DNA of 64,000 nucleotides from contig NZ_BDJE01000011.1 of NCBI RefSeq assembly GCF_002117935.1, positions 32,425 to 96,424 on the forward strand, in the 5' to 3' direction. The notes beneath the pieces are model-generated. The model worked only from the letters and a program-made list of their open reading frames with translations. It was not told the origin of the DNA and made no database searches. The stretch is from Nocardioides sp. PD653-B2. Lineage in GTDB: Bacteria > Actinomycetota > Actinomycetes > Propionibacteriales > Nocardioidaceae. The translations under genes were made by a program, and so were the position numbers. Shown one piece after another: positions 1-9,034 of this stretch (position 1 is the first letter of the stretch; each line of letters begins with the position of its first letter).

Positions 1-133
1 GAGCGACGTCGACCAAGCGGTGCTGGAGCCGCACCGCGTCCTCCAGGGAGATGTGCTCGCGCACGACAGTCCCCGTGAGGTCGCGGGCGAAGCCGTCCAC
101 CAGCTCACCGCGATCGGTCGGGTCAGAGCTCAC
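1..133 (-). CDS. partial gene of unknown function, downstream of the aminotransferase
   Basis: An open frame on the minus strand runs from a GTG at 133 off the left edge of the window, giving 44 residues that begin MSSDPTDRGELVDGFARD. Its start overlaps the last 11 bases of the aminotransferase gene in another frame, which is typical of translational coupling, so it is probably the next gene of that operon. The visible fragment is acidic and helical in composition and carries no motif I can name. The function is unknown; only the start and the coupling are supported. Confidence 0.5.
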   Translation of the reverse strand, partial: MSSDPTDRGELVDGFARDLTGTVVREHISLEDAVRLQHRLVDVA

Positions 134-1511
134 CGAGCACCTCGTCGATCGCGCGGCAGGTCGCCTCGACCATGTCCTCGCCGTCCTGCTGGGTGGTGAC
201 CAGAGCCGGGAACAGCGTGATCACGTCGCCGGTCGCACGGAGCATGAAGTCCTGCTCCATGGCGCGGTTCATGATCCGGCGCCCGACGCCCAGGTCCTTG
301 GCGAAGGGGGCCTTGGTGGCGGCGTCCTGGACCAGCTCGATCCCGATGAGGAAGCCCTTGCCCCGCACCTCGCCGACGTTCGGGTGTCCCTCGTAGCGGG
401 AGCGGAAGGCCTCGATCATCCACTCGCCGACCTGCGCGGTGGACTCGAGGAGGTTCTCCTTCTCGATCGCGTCGAGCACCGCCAGGCCCGCGGCGCAGGC
501 CGTCGGGTGCGCGGCGTAGGTGTGCCCGGAGACCTTGGCCTGGGTCGAGGCGCCGTCGCCGTAGATGATCTCCATGACCCGGCCGGTGGCGATGGCGGCG
601 CCGAGCGGCACGTAGCCACCGGTGATGCCCTTGGACGAGGTCACGATGTCCGGGGTGACACCGAAGTGCTCGAAGCCGAACCAGCGACCGGTGCGGCCCA
701 CGCCGATGAACACCTCGTCGTCGATCCAGAGGATGTCGTAGCGGTCGCAGATCTCGCGGAGCCGGCGCAGGTAGTTGGCCGGCGGCACCAGGACCAGGGC
801 GGCCGGGATGGCCTCGGCGAGGATGCCCGCGATCGTCTCGGGGCCCTCGGCCAGGATGGTGGCCTCGATCGCGTCGGCGCAGGCGTCGCCGTACTCCTCC
901 TCGGTCATCCCGTCGGGACGGCGGTAGGGGTAGCAGGCGTCCAGCTCGACGAAGCCCGGCGCCAGGGGGGCGAACCAGGTGCGGAACTCCTGATTGTCGC
1001 TCGCGCTCGCGCCGACCAGCGTGGTGCCGTGGTAGCCCGTCTTGCGGTAGAGGAACTTGGTGCGCTCGGGGTTGCCCTTCGCGCGGTGGTAGCTCTTGGC
1101 CAGCTGGGTCGCGCTCTCGACGGCCTCGGATCCGGAGGAAACGAAGAAGCTGGTCTGGAGGTCCGCGTCGGTCAGCCCCGCGATCCGGCGGCCGAGCTCG
1201 ATGGACGGCTCGTTGATGAAGGTGCGCAGCGAGACCCAGTGCAGGGTCGTCATCTGGGCGTGGACCGCGTCGGCGACGTCGACGCGGCCGTGTCCGAGTG
1301 TCGCGGCGGCGGAGCCGCCCGACAGCCCGTCAAGATAGGTCCGCCCATCGGCGTCCGTGACCCGGACGCCGCTCGCCGAGACCGCCAGCGGGCCTCGTTC
1401 GGCTCGGGTCGCGGCCGCCGTCACCCCATGGCGCCACACATAGCGGATGCAATCCTCGACCAAGTCGGCGTTCGGTCGATCTGATCCTTCATTTTTGTTG
1501 ACCACAGACAC
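123..1511 (-). CDS. class III (omega-amino acid type) PLP-dependent aminotransferase
   Basis: This 462-residue protein matches the usual length of class III aminotransferases, which move an amino group between an amine or omega-amino acid and a keto acid such as pyruvate. It shows SSGSEA for phosphate binding (about 125-130), WIDDEV and GRTG (about 262-275) and the TSSKG motif with the probable PLP lysine at K294. The GTG start at 1511 is preceded on the minus strand by GAGAAGG at good spacing. It is divergent from the SIS/ABC/flavin operon, so its substrate may be an amine related to that pathway. The precise substrate cannot be read from sequence. Confidence 0.88.
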   Translation of the reverse strand: MSVVNKNEGSDRPNADLVEDCIRYVWRHGVTAAATRAERGPLAVSASGVRVTDADGRTYLDGLSGGSAAATLGHGRVDVADAVHAQMTTLHWVSLRTFINEPSIELGRRIAGLTDADLQTSFFVSSGSEAVESATQLAKSYHRAKGNPERTKFLYRKTGYHGTTLVGASASDNQEFRTWFAPLAPGFVELDACYPYRRPDGMTEEEYGDACADAIEATILAEGPETIAGILAEAIPAALVLVPPANYLRRLREICDRYDILWIDDEVFIGVGRTGRWFGFEHFGVTPDIVTSSKGITGGYVPLGAAIATGRVMEIIYGDGASTQAKVSGHTYAAHPTACAAGLAVLDAIEKENLLESTAQVGEWMIEAFRSRYEGHPNVGEVRGKGFLIGIELVQDAATKAPFAKDLGVGRRIMNRAMEQDFMLRATGDVITLFPALVTTQQDGEDMVEATCRAIDEVLGEL

Positions 1512-1539
1512 TTGACCTTCTCGTGAGTCGTCGTAACAT
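1512..1539 (+). promoter_or_regulatory. candidate sigma-70-type promoter for the SIS/ABC/flavin operon
   Basis: TTGACC at 1512-1517 and TAACAT at 1534-1539 are separated by 16 bases and would start a transcript roughly 90 bases before the SIS gene. The -35 hexamer directly abuts the start codon of the divergent aminotransferase, so the two genes probably share control. No experimental start is known; this is pattern matching. Confidence 0.4.
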
Positions 1540-1636
1540 CATTACCACCCTAAGCCTGCGCGAACGGGGCTGACAACCGGAGTCTCGGAAACGACCGCCG
1601 CCGACATCCGTCGGTGCCGCCTGGAAAGAGGAGCTC

Positions 1637-2692
1637 GTGAGCGGGACGACCATCACCGTGGTGCCCGGCCGGAACATGGCCGCCGAGATGGTCGAGCAGC
1701 CCGACCGCGTACGCGCCGCCTTCGGCGGTGTGCAGGCGCGGACGGAGGCCCTCGCGCCGCTGCTCGGGTCCGCTCGGCAGGTGATCCTCCTGGGTCGCGG
1801 CTCGTCGCGCTCGGCGTCGACGTACGCCGCCGAGGCCTTTCGCTCCATCGCCGGGCTGCCTGCCGCCGTCGTCTCGCCCGCGCACCTGGCCTGGTCCACC
1901 TCCGGAGCGCTGCACGGCGCGCTGGTCGTGGCGGTGTCCCAGTCCGGGGAGAGCACCGAGATCCTGGCCGCGTCGCGGGCCGCCCTCGAGCGTGGTGCCG
2001 ACCTGGTGGTCGTGACCAACTCCGAGAACTCCGCGCTCGGCGGACTGGTCGACGACGCTCGCCGGCTGCTCTTCCACGCCGGTCGTGAGGTCGCGGTGCC
2101 GGCGACGAAGAGCTTCACCACCTCGCTCGCGTGCCTGCTCGGCCTCGCCGCGGCGGGGCAGCCCGAACTGCTCCGTGAGGCGGCGACCGCGGTCCCGGAC
2201 CTGATGGCCGCGGTGCTCGAGGACGAGACGACCAGGATCGACGTGTCCGCCGCCTCCGACTTCGTCTGCGCGGGTGAGGGCTACGCCGAGGCGGTCGGCG
2301 AGGAGGGCGCGATCAAGCTGCGCGAGACCCTGAGCCGTCCGGTCGCGTCGTTCGAGACCAGCGAGTTCCTGCACGGCAGCGTCAACTCGGTCACGGCCGG
2401 TACGGCGGTGCTGTTGACCGCCTCCGACGATGTCGGTGTCCACCTGTGCGAGGAGGCCGCACGCGAAGCCGCCCGCCGCGGTGCCCGGACCGTCACCATC
2501 AACGCGGCGCCGTCCACGGGCGCCGACCAGCACGTCCGCCTCCCCGCGACTCCGTCGCACTGGGCGCCGTTCCTCGCGGTGCTCCCCCTCCAGCGCGCGG
2601 CCCACGACGCCGCGATCGCCCGGGGCCTCGACCCGGACACCCCTGCCGGGCTCAGCAAGGTGACCCGTATCGAGACCGCGGGTGACTCGTGA
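1637..2692 (+). CDS. SIS-domain phosphosugar-binding protein (GlmS isomerase/AgaS/FrlB-like)
   Basis: This 351-residue protein has the two-SIS-domain layout of the isomerase half of GlmS and of sugar-phosphate deaminases and deglycases (AgaS, FrlB). It lacks the glutaminase half. GRGSSRSAS (about 55-63) and SQSGES (101-106) form the phosphosugar loop, and EFLHGS (about 243-248) is the typical C-terminal SIS motif. The GTG start at 1637 follows AAAGAGGAG. As first gene of the operon it probably acts on an amino-sugar or amine-sugar phosphate. The reaction (isomerase, deaminase or deglycase) is not resolved. Confidence 0.8.
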   Translation: MSGTTITVVPGRNMAAEMVEQPDRVRAAFGGVQARTEALAPLLGSARQVILLGRGSSRSASTYAAEAFRSIAGLPAAVVSPAHLAWSTSGALHGALVVAVSQSGESTEILAASRAALERGADLVVVTNSENSALGGLVDDARRLLFHAGREVAVPATKSFTTSLACLLGLAAAGQPELLREAATAVPDLMAAVLEDETTRIDVSAASDFVCAGEGYAEAVGEEGAIKLRETLSRPVASFETSEFLHGSVNSVTAGTAVLLTASDDVGVHLCEEAAREAARRGARTVTINAAPSTGADQHVRLPATPSHWAPFLAVLPLQRAAHDAAIARGLDPDTPAGLSKVTRIETAGDS

Positions 2693-2786
2693 GATCCCCG
2701 CGTCTCGACCCCCCAGCGTCGGCTGTCCCGCCCGCGCTCCACGACGCCCCGGTGAGCCGGGTCGTCATTCTCCAGGGAGATCGCTG

Positions 2787-4337
2787 ATGACAACGGCCCA
2801 ACCACTCGTCGACCTGCGCGACATCACCGTGAGCTTCGGTGCTGTCAAGGCGCTGCGCGGCGTGAGCTTCGACCTCAGGCCCGGTGAGGTGCATGCGCTG
2901 CTCGGCCAGAACGGCGCCGGCAAGTCGACCCTCATCAAGGTCCTCTCCGGAGTGAACCAGCGCGATGGCGGCACGGTCCTGGTGCACGGGAAGGAGACGA
3001 ACTTCAAGTCCGCCCAGGACTCCCGCGACAGCGGGATCGCGATGGTCTACCAGGACCTGAGCCTGGTGCCCTCGATGTCGGTGGCCTCCAACCTCTTCCT
3101 GGGGAGGGAGCCGCACGGCGGGACGAGGCTCGTGCGCAACCGGTCCATCGTGCACGCGGCCCAGAAGTACCTGACCGAGCAGGGCTTCCCGATCAAGGCC
3201 AGCGCCCGGGTCGGCGCGCTGCCGTTCGCCTACCGCCAGCTCACCGAGATCGCGAAGGCGCTGATGGGCGACATCCGGATCCTCGTCCTCGACGAGCCCA
3301 CGTCGGCGCTGTCGGCCGGTGAGGAGGAGATCCTCTTCAAGACCGTCGCGGACGTCACCGAGCGGGGCGTCGGCGTCATCTACGTGACCCACCGGCTCCA
3401 CGAGGTGTTCCGGATCAGCGACCGCGTGTCGGTCCTGCGCGACGGGCTCAACGTCGGCACCCACAACACCTCCGACATCACGATGGACAAGCTGGTCAGC
3501 GAGATCGTCGGTCCCGGGCACGAACGGATGGCCCAGGCGACGCTCAGCGTGGAGGAGGGCGACCGCCGCAGCGCGTTCCGCGACGAGTCCAGCGAGTCCT
3601 CGACCCACGCGCCGGTCATCGAGCTGCGCGGTGTCACGAACGCGCGCCTCAAGGGCGTGGACCTCAAGGTGCGCCCCGGAGAGATCCTCGGGCTGGCCGG
3701 GATGGTGGGCAGCGGACGCACCGAGATCCTCGAGACGATGTTCGGTCTGCGCCGGGCCGACGAGGGTGAGGTGCTCTTCGAGGGCAAGCCGGTGCGCTGG
3801 GGCAGCCCGCACCAGGCGATCGCCGCCGGCGTCGCGCTGGTGCCCGAGGACCGGCACGAGCAGGGCCTGGTCCTCGCCGACACCATCGCTGCCAACATCG
3901 CGATGCCCCGGCTGCCGCAGCTGACCCGGGCGGGGGCCTTCACCAAGGGCGAGGCGAACAGGCGGGCGAAGAAGGCCGTGTCCGACCTCAACGTCCGTGC
4001 GCCCGGCATCCAGACGAAGCTGCAGAACCTCTCGGGCGGGAACCAGCAGAAGGTGGTCTTCGGCAAGTGGCTGACGCCCGAGCCCAAGCTCCTCCTGCTC
4101 GACGAGCCGAGCGTCGGCGTCGACGTCGGCGCCCGCGACGAGATCTACGGGATCATCCGTGGCTTCGCCCGGAACGGCTGCGCCGTCGTGGTCGTCTCCT
4201 CGGAGCTCGTCGAGCTCCAGCTTCTCTGCGACACCCTGGCCGTCATCCACGACGGTCGCGTCACCACCCGCGTCCACACGTCCGAAGTCGAGGGCGAAGA
4301 GCGCCTCCACCACCTTGTACAGGAGCCCGCACGATGA
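2787..4337 (+). CDS. sugar ABC transporter ATPase, tandem-domain (RbsA/XylG/MglA type)
   Basis: This 516-residue protein has two fused nucleotide-binding domains of the CUT2 sugar-importer class. The first has a Walker A GQNGAGKST near residues 40-48 and DEPTSAL near 169, but its signature reads PFAYRQLTEIAKAL rather than LSxGQ. The second has the degenerate GSGRTE Walker A usual for this family, LSGGNQQK near 415 and DEPSVGVD near 439. The ATG at 2787 follows CCAGGGAGA; longer frames upstream lack such a site. It overlaps the permease gene by 4 bases. No periplasmic binding protein gene is nearby. Confidence 0.93.
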   Translation: MTTAQPLVDLRDITVSFGAVKALRGVSFDLRPGEVHALLGQNGAGKSTLIKVLSGVNQRDGGTVLVHGKETNFKSAQDSRDSGIAMVYQDLSLVPSMSVASNLFLGREPHGGTRLVRNRSIVHAAQKYLTEQGFPIKASARVGALPFAYRQLTEIAKALMGDIRILVLDEPTSALSAGEEEILFKTVADVTERGVGVIYVTHRLHEVFRISDRVSVLRDGLNVGTHNTSDITMDKLVSEIVGPGHERMAQATLSVEEGDRRSAFRDESSESSTHAPVIELRGVTNARLKGVDLKVRPGEILGLAGMVGSGRTEILETMFGLRRADEGEVLFEGKPVRWGSPHQAIAAGVALVPEDRHEQGLVLADTIAANIAMPRLPQLTRAGAFTKGEANRRAKKAVSDLNVRAPGIQTKLQNLSGGNQQKVVFGKWLTPEPKLLLLDEPSVGVDVGARDEIYGIIRGFARNGCAVVVVSSELVELQLLCDTLAVIHDGRVTTRVHTSEVEGEERLHHLVQEPAR

Positions 4338-5320
4338 GCACTGCCACCACGCCTGCCCCCGCAGCCGCCTCCGAGAGCCGGCGCAATCTCGCCCGCGACC
4401 TGTTCTCCAGCGACCGCCCCTACGGCGTTCTGCTCGCACTGATCGCGCTCGTCGTGTTCTTCTCGATCAAGTCCGACGTCTTCTTCACCAGTGCGAACCT
4501 GCAGAACATCGGCCGCCAGACGACGCTGGTCACGATCATGGCCGTCGGCATGACCTTCGTCATCATCGCGGCGGAGATCGACCTGTCGGTGGCCTCGATC
4601 CTCAAGCTGTCCTGTGTCTCGGCCGCGCTGTTCATGAACGACTTCTCCAACAACTGGTTCCTCGGAGCCATGGTCGGCGTCGCCGTGGGCGCGTTCATCG
4701 GCCTGGTCAACGGCCTGCTCACCACCAAACTCGGGATCCCGAGCTTCTTGGTGACACTCGGCATGTTGGGCGTCGCGAAGGGAATCGCGTTCGTCGTCAC
4801 CGACACCGCGCCCGTGCTCGTGGACAGCCGCCCGTTCTGGGCCGTCTTCTACGAGGGGTCGATCGCCGGGATCCCGGTCCCGATCCTGTGGACGATCGTC
4901 GCGCTGCTCATCGGCGGTGTCCTGCTGCACTTCTCGACCTTCGGCCGCAAGGTGTACGCCACCGGCGGCAACGCGACCGCCGCCCGCTACAGCGGCATCA
5001 ACACCGACCGCACCAAGATCCTCTGCTTCGTGTTCACCGGCGTGCTCGCCGGTCTCGCGTCGCTGATCTTCACCGCCCAGGGCCACGCCGCCCGTCCCGA
5101 CTTCGCCGACGGCCTCGAGCTCGACGTCATCGCCGCGGTCATCCTCGGCGGCACCAGCCTCTTCGGCGGCCGGGGCTCGATCATCGGCACGCTCATCGGC
5201 TCGTTGATCATCGGCGTGCTCAACAACGGCCTCGTGCTCATCGGGGTCAGCTCGTCGTGGCAGATCGCCGTGAAGGGCTTCATCATCATCCTCGCCGTCG
5301 CGCTCTCCAAGAGGCGCTGA
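4334..5320 (+). CDS. sugar ABC transporter permease (RbsC type)
   Basis: This 328-residue, highly hydrophobic protein has the 8-10 membrane segments expected of CUT2 permeases and the family motif GGTSLFGGRGSI near the C-terminus. The ATG at 4334 overlaps the stop of the ATPase gene (ATGA), so the two are translationally coupled. It would form the membrane channel for import of a monosaccharide-like or cyclitol-like compound. A 13-bp hairpin follows before the next gene, so expression may drop after this point. Confidence 0.92.
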   Translation: MSTATTPAPAAASESRRNLARDLFSSDRPYGVLLALIALVVFFSIKSDVFFTSANLQNIGRQTTLVTIMAVGMTFVIIAAEIDLSVASILKLSCVSAALFMNDFSNNWFLGAMVGVAVGAFIGLVNGLLTTKLGIPSFLVTLGMLGVAKGIAFVVTDTAPVLVDSRPFWAVFYEGSIAGIPVPILWTIVALLIGGVLLHFSTFGRKVYATGGNATAARYSGINTDRTKILCFVFTGVLAGLASLIFTAQGHAARPDFADGLELDVIAAVILGGTSLFGGRGSIIGTLIGSLIIGVLNNGLVLIGVSSSWQIAVKGFIIILAVALSKRR

Positions 5321-5337
5321 CCCGAGGATCCGAGCAG

Positions 5338-5377
5338 CCGGGGCGGGCGGTGCCGTACGCAAGGCCGCCCGCCCCGG
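5338..5377 (+). terminator. GC-rich hairpin between permease and SDR genes (attenuator or terminator)
   Basis: A perfect 13-bp inverted repeat has left arm 5338-5350 (CCGGGGCGGGCGG), right arm 5365-5377 and a 14-base loop. It lies 17 bases after the permease stop codon. There is no T-tract. It may partly terminate transcription or protect the upstream message, uncoupling the transporter half from the enzyme half of the operon. Confidence 0.6.
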
Positions 5378-5416
5378 CATCCACCCCCCACCTCGACCAC
5401 GACCAGGGAGAACTCC

Positions 5417-6202
5417 GTGAGCGCTCGCCTCGCAGGCAAGACCGCCATCGTCACCGGTGGCGGCCGCCAGATCGGCTTCGCGATCGCCGCGCGCTTCGCG
5501 GCCGAGGGAGCGAGCGTCGTGCTCGCCCAGCGCAGTGAGGCCGAGGGTCGCGAGGCCGAGGCGGCGATCGTGTCCGCCGGTGGCCGGGCCACCGCGGTCC
5601 GGTGCGACGTCGCGGACGAGCAGTCGGTGGCGGCGGCGATGGAGCGCACCGTGGAGCTCTACGGCGGCGTCGACATCCTGGTGAACAACGCCGGCACCGG
5701 GGTCGCCGAGGACATCACGGAGCTCTCCTGGGAGGACTACCGCAGGGTCGTCGACATCAACGTGGGGGGCGTGCTGCTGGCCACGAAGTACGCCGCGCGC
5801 GCGATGAAGGCCGACGGCCGGCGGGGGAGCATCATCAACATCTCCTCCATCCAGGGCGTGCTGCCCCTGAAGCAGTCGGCGGTCTACGCGGGCTCCAAGG
5901 GCGCGGTCAACCTCATCACCCAGCAGACCGCCGCGGACCTCGGGCCGTTCGGCATCCGGGTCAACGCGATCGCGCCGGGCTACATCGACAACGAGATGAT
6001 GCACGGCTACCACGACCTGGTCAGCGAGACGCCCGGCTCCGCGATCGCCGCGGCCCGCCGCTCGATCGTGCTGGGCCGGCTGGGGACGCCGGAGGACATC
6101 GCGAACACCGCGCTGTTCTTCGCCTCCGAGGAGTCGTCCTACGTGACCGGCACCCTGCTGCTGGTCGACGGCGGCTCGCAGTCCCACGGCGCCATCGCGT
6201 GA
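5417..6202 (+). CDS. SDR-family dehydrogenase/reductase
   Basis: This 261-residue classical short-chain dehydrogenase probably uses NAD(P) to oxidise a hydroxyl group. It has a nucleotide-binding TGGGRQIG at about 13-20, NNAG near 93, the catalytic Ser in ISSIQG, and YAGSK with Tyr and Lys. The C-terminal VDGGSQ is also typical. The GTG start at 5417 follows CAGGGAGAA. It lies between the sugar transporter and the flavin oxidoreductase, so it likely acts on a hydroxylated intermediate of the same pathway. The substrate is unknown. Confidence 0.88.
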   Translation: MSARLAGKTAIVTGGGRQIGFAIAARFAAEGASVVLAQRSEAEGREAEAAIVSAGGRATAVRCDVADEQSVAAAMERTVELYGGVDILVNNAGTGVAEDITELSWEDYRRVVDINVGGVLLATKYAARAMKADGRRGSIINISSIQGVLPLKQSAVYAGSKGAVNLITQQTAADLGPFGIRVNAIAPGYIDNEMMHGYHDLVSETPGSAIAAARRSIVLGRLGTPEDIANTALFFASEESSYVTGTLLLVDGGSQSHGAIA

Positions 6203-6204
6203 CC

Positions 6205-8262
6205 ATGGGCGAGACGACGACGGGCCCCGACTTCCCGACGCTGTTCTCCCCGCTGCGCATCCGCGGGGTCGAGGTGCGCAACCGCGTGGTCTTCCAGCCG
6301 CACTTCAACGCCCTCGGCGACGTGCACGGCATGCCGACCGAGGACCTCACGGCGTACCTCGAGGAGCGCGCGTGGGGCGGAGCCGGGCTGATCGTGGACG
6401 GCTCGATGGCGACCATGCCGGAGGGCCAGATGTCGCGGAAGTACCTCGCGGCCTGGGACCCGCGCGCGGTGCCGCTGAACCGGCGTACGACGGACGCGGT
6501 GCACGCGCACGGCGCCACGATCTTCGCCCAGCTCAACCACGGCGGGCACACCTCGCTGGAGCACCCGCCGCCGGTGCTGTGGGCGCCCACGCAGATGCCG
6601 GAGCCCTCCAGCCCGCACACGACGCGGGCCATGGACCGCGGCGACATGGTGCGCGCGATCGAGGGGTTCGCCGTCTCGACCCGCAACCTGGTCGCGGCCG
6701 GCTACGACGGCGTGGAGATCAAGATCGCCCACGACGGGCTGCTGCGCAGCTTCGCCTCGCCGTTCTTCAACCGCCGCACCGATGCCTACGGCGGGAGCTT
6801 CGAGAACAGGATGCGCTTCCCGCTCGAGTGCGTGGCGGCGGTGCGCGAGAACCTGCCCGAGGACCTGCCGCTCGGGATCCGGATCTGCCTGCACGAGTAC
6901 ACCCCGTTCGGCTACGAGCTCGACTACGGGCTGCGGATGGCCGAGCACCTGGAGGCCAGCGGGCTGGTCGACTACTTCAACTGCGACGCCGGGTCCTTCT
7001 CCAGCTTCTGGATGGAGATCCCGCCGGCGGCGGTCGCGCAGGGCTACTTCCGACCGCTCAACCAGGCGCTGAAGAAGCAGTCCGACCTGCCGATCGTCGC
7101 CTTCGGCCGGATCAAGGACGGCGGCCTCGCCGAGCACATGCTCGCGACGGGGGAGGCCGACCTGGTCGGCATGGCGCGCCAGCTGATCGCCGATCCGGAG
7201 ACACCCCGCAAGCTCGCGGAGGGCCGGGCCGTCGAGGTCCGCGCCTGCATCGGGTGCAACGACGGCTGCCTGCACGCGGTCGCGCAGGAGAAGCCGATCC
7301 GGTGCGTGCAGAACCCCGCCGCCGGCCAGGAGCTGCTCTGGAGCGAGCGGCTGCTCGTCCGCGCCGCCGAGCCCCGCACGGTCGTCGTCATCGGCGGCGG
7401 CCCCGCCGGCCTCAAGGTCGCCGAGATCGCCGCGCGCCGGGGACACCGCGTCACGCTGTTCGAGCGCTCCGAGCACCTCGGCGGGCAGCTGCGCCTGGCC
7501 GCCCGCCAGCCGCACCACGAGGAGGTCGCCGAGGTCACGCACTACCTCGAGGCCGCCGTACGCCGCCTGGGCGTCGAGCTGTGGACCGGGGTCGAGGCCA
7601 CCGCCGACGACCTGCTCGAGCTCGAGCCCGACGTGGTCGTGGTGGCCACCGGCTCGCAGCCCAACCTCCCGCCGGAGCACCGCCAGTCCCACACCGATCC
7701 GGACGCCGGCGCCCTCGCCCGGGCCCGGGGCCTCCAGGTGCTGCCGGAGGTGCCCGGTCTGGAGCTCGGCTGCGTCTACTCCGTCGACGAGGTGCTCGGC
7801 GGCGCCGAGCTCCCGGGCGACCGGGTGCTGGTCGTCGACGGCCAGGGGCACTGGGAGGCCGCCGGCACGGCGGAGTTCCTCGCCGATGCCGGCAAGCAGG
7901 TCACGGTGATCTCGAGCCGTCCGGTCGTGGCCGGCGAGCTGGAGGGCACCAACATCGCGATGTTCCTCCAGCGCGTGGCGGCCAAGGGCATCGCGCTGCG
8001 ACCGCTCACCACGCTGCTGCGCATCGAGCCCGGCCGCGCGCGGGTCGTCGACGGCGTCACCGGGGTCGAGCAGTGGCTCGACGTCGACGTCGTGGTGCCG
8101 GTGCACTCCCGCCGCTCCCGCGAGGACCTCTACCACCGCCTGTGCGACCTGGTCGCGGAGAGTGACCGCGAGGTCCGGGTCGAGAGGATCGGCGACGCGT
8201 CGGCTGCTCGCCTGATCCAGACGGTGCTGCTCGAGGCGCACCAGGTCGCGGTGACGGTGTGA
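6205..8262 (+). CDS. Fe-S/FMN/FAD oxidoreductase of the trimethylamine dehydrogenase / 2,4-dienoyl-CoA reductase family
   Basis: This protein of about 685 residues has an N-terminal old-yellow-enzyme TIM barrel (to about residue 340). A 4Fe-4S motif CIGCNDGC with a further Cys 12 residues on begins near residue 348. A Rossmann dinucleotide domain starting VVIGGGPAG lies near 394. This is the layout of trimethylamine, dimethylamine and histamine dehydrogenases and of dienoyl-CoA reductase. The directly following EtfB/EtfA genes favour an amine-dehydrogenase-like enzyme passing electrons to its own ETF. The ATG at 6205 is chosen; an in-frame GTG at 6199 overlapping the SDR stop is equally possible. 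Confidence 0.87.
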   Translation: MGETTTGPDFPTLFSPLRIRGVEVRNRVVFQPHFNALGDVHGMPTEDLTAYLEERAWGGAGLIVDGSMATMPEGQMSRKYLAAWDPRAVPLNRRTTDAVHAHGATIFAQLNHGGHTSLEHPPPVLWAPTQMPEPSSPHTTRAMDRGDMVRAIEGFAVSTRNLVAAGYDGVEIKIAHDGLLRSFASPFFNRRTDAYGGSFENRMRFPLECVAAVRENLPEDLPLGIRICLHEYTPFGYELDYGLRMAEHLEASGLVDYFNCDAGSFSSFWMEIPPAAVAQGYFRPLNQALKKQSDLPIVAFGRIKDGGLAEHMLATGEADLVGMARQLIADPETPRKLAEGRAVEVRACIGCNDGCLHAVAQEKPIRCVQNPAAGQELLWSERLLVRAAEPRTVVVIGGGPAGLKVAEIAARRGHRVTLFERSEHLGGQLRLAARQPHHEEVAEVTHYLEAAVRRLGVELWTGVEATADDLLELEPDVVVVATGSQPNLPPEHRQSHTDPDAGALARARGLQVLPEVPGLELGCVYSVDEVLGGAELPGDRVLVVDGQGHWEAAGTAEFLADAGKQVTVISSRPVVAGELEGTNIAMFLQRVAAKGIALRPLTTLLRIEPGRARVVDGVTGVEQWLDVDVVVPVHSRRSREDLYHRLCDLVAESDREVRVERIGDASAARLIQTVLLEAHQVAVTV

Positions 8263-8266
8263 CCCG

Positions 8267-9034
8267 ATGAGGACCGTCGTGTGCGTGAAGCCGGTGCCGA
8301 TGGCGCTCGCCCTCGACGCCGACAGCGGTCGCCTCGACCGCTCCGGCGGGTCGCTCCTCACCGGGGTGGACGAGAGCGCGGTCGAGAGCGCGTTGCGCGT
8401 GCGCGACGAGTGCGGCGGCGAGGTCGTCGTCCTCGCGATGGTGCCCGAGGCCGCAGCGGAGGCGCTGCGGCCCGCGCTCGCGATGGGTGCGGACCGTGCG
8501 GTGGTCGTCACCGGCGCGGCGCTCGAGGGCGCCGACCTGCTGGTCACCAGCGAGGTGCTCGCCGCGGCGGTACGCCGGCTCGAGGCCGATCTCGTGATCC
8601 TCGGCGCGTCCAGCGGCGACGGCGCCGGTGCGCTGCTGTGGTCGGCACTCGGGGAGCGGCTCGGGCTGCCGGTGCTCTCGCGCGCCGTCGAGGTGACCGT
8701 GGCCGGCGGGCGCCTGAGCGCCACCCGCCAGACCGAGACCGGCGTCCACGCCGCCGAGACCTCGCTCCCCGCCGTGCTCGCGCTGTCGGGCGAGGTGTGC
8801 CTGCCGCGCTACCCGACCTTCCGCGACGTGATCGCCGCCAAGAAGAAGACGGTGGAGGTCCTCACCCCGGAGTCGCTCGGCCTCGCCGGTGCCGACCTCG
8901 GTACGTCGGGCTCACGCACCCGCGTCCTGGCCGCCGCTCCCGCCCCGGCGCGCGGGCCGGCGGAGCTCGTCGAGGACGACGGCCACGCGCACGAGCGGGT
9001 CGTGGACTTCCTGGTGGAGAGGAGGCTGGTGTGA
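8267..9034 (+). CDS. etfB: electron transfer flavoprotein beta subunit (pathway-dedicated paralogue)
   Basis: This 255-residue EtfB-like protein has the family signature PRYPTFRDVIAAKKK near 185-200 and the N-terminal CVKPVP that begins most EtfB proteins. With EtfA it would carry electrons from the preceding flavin oxidoreductase toward ETF:quinone oxidoreductase, which is not in this window. It starts 4 bases after the oxidoreductase and overlaps etfA. Because it is embedded in a catabolic operon, it is more likely a dedicated copy than the general fatty-acid-oxidation ETF. Confidence 0.87.
   Translation: MRTVVCVKPVPMALALDADSGRLDRSGGSLLTGVDESAVESALRVRDECGGEVVVLAMVPEAAAEALRPALAMGADRAVVVTGAALEGADLLVTSEVLAAAVRRLEADLVILGASSGDGAGALLWSALGERLGLPVLSRAVEVTVAGGRLSATRQTETGVHAAETSLPAVLALSGEVCLPRYPTFRDVIAAKKKTVEVLTPESLGLAGADLGTSGSRTRVLAAAPAPARGPAELVEDDGHAHERVVDFLVERRLV

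Noticed and set aside
2652..4439. A 595-codon minus-strand frame
   Set aside because: It mirrors the RbsA-like ATPase gene in the opposite direction and has the composition of an antisense shadow.
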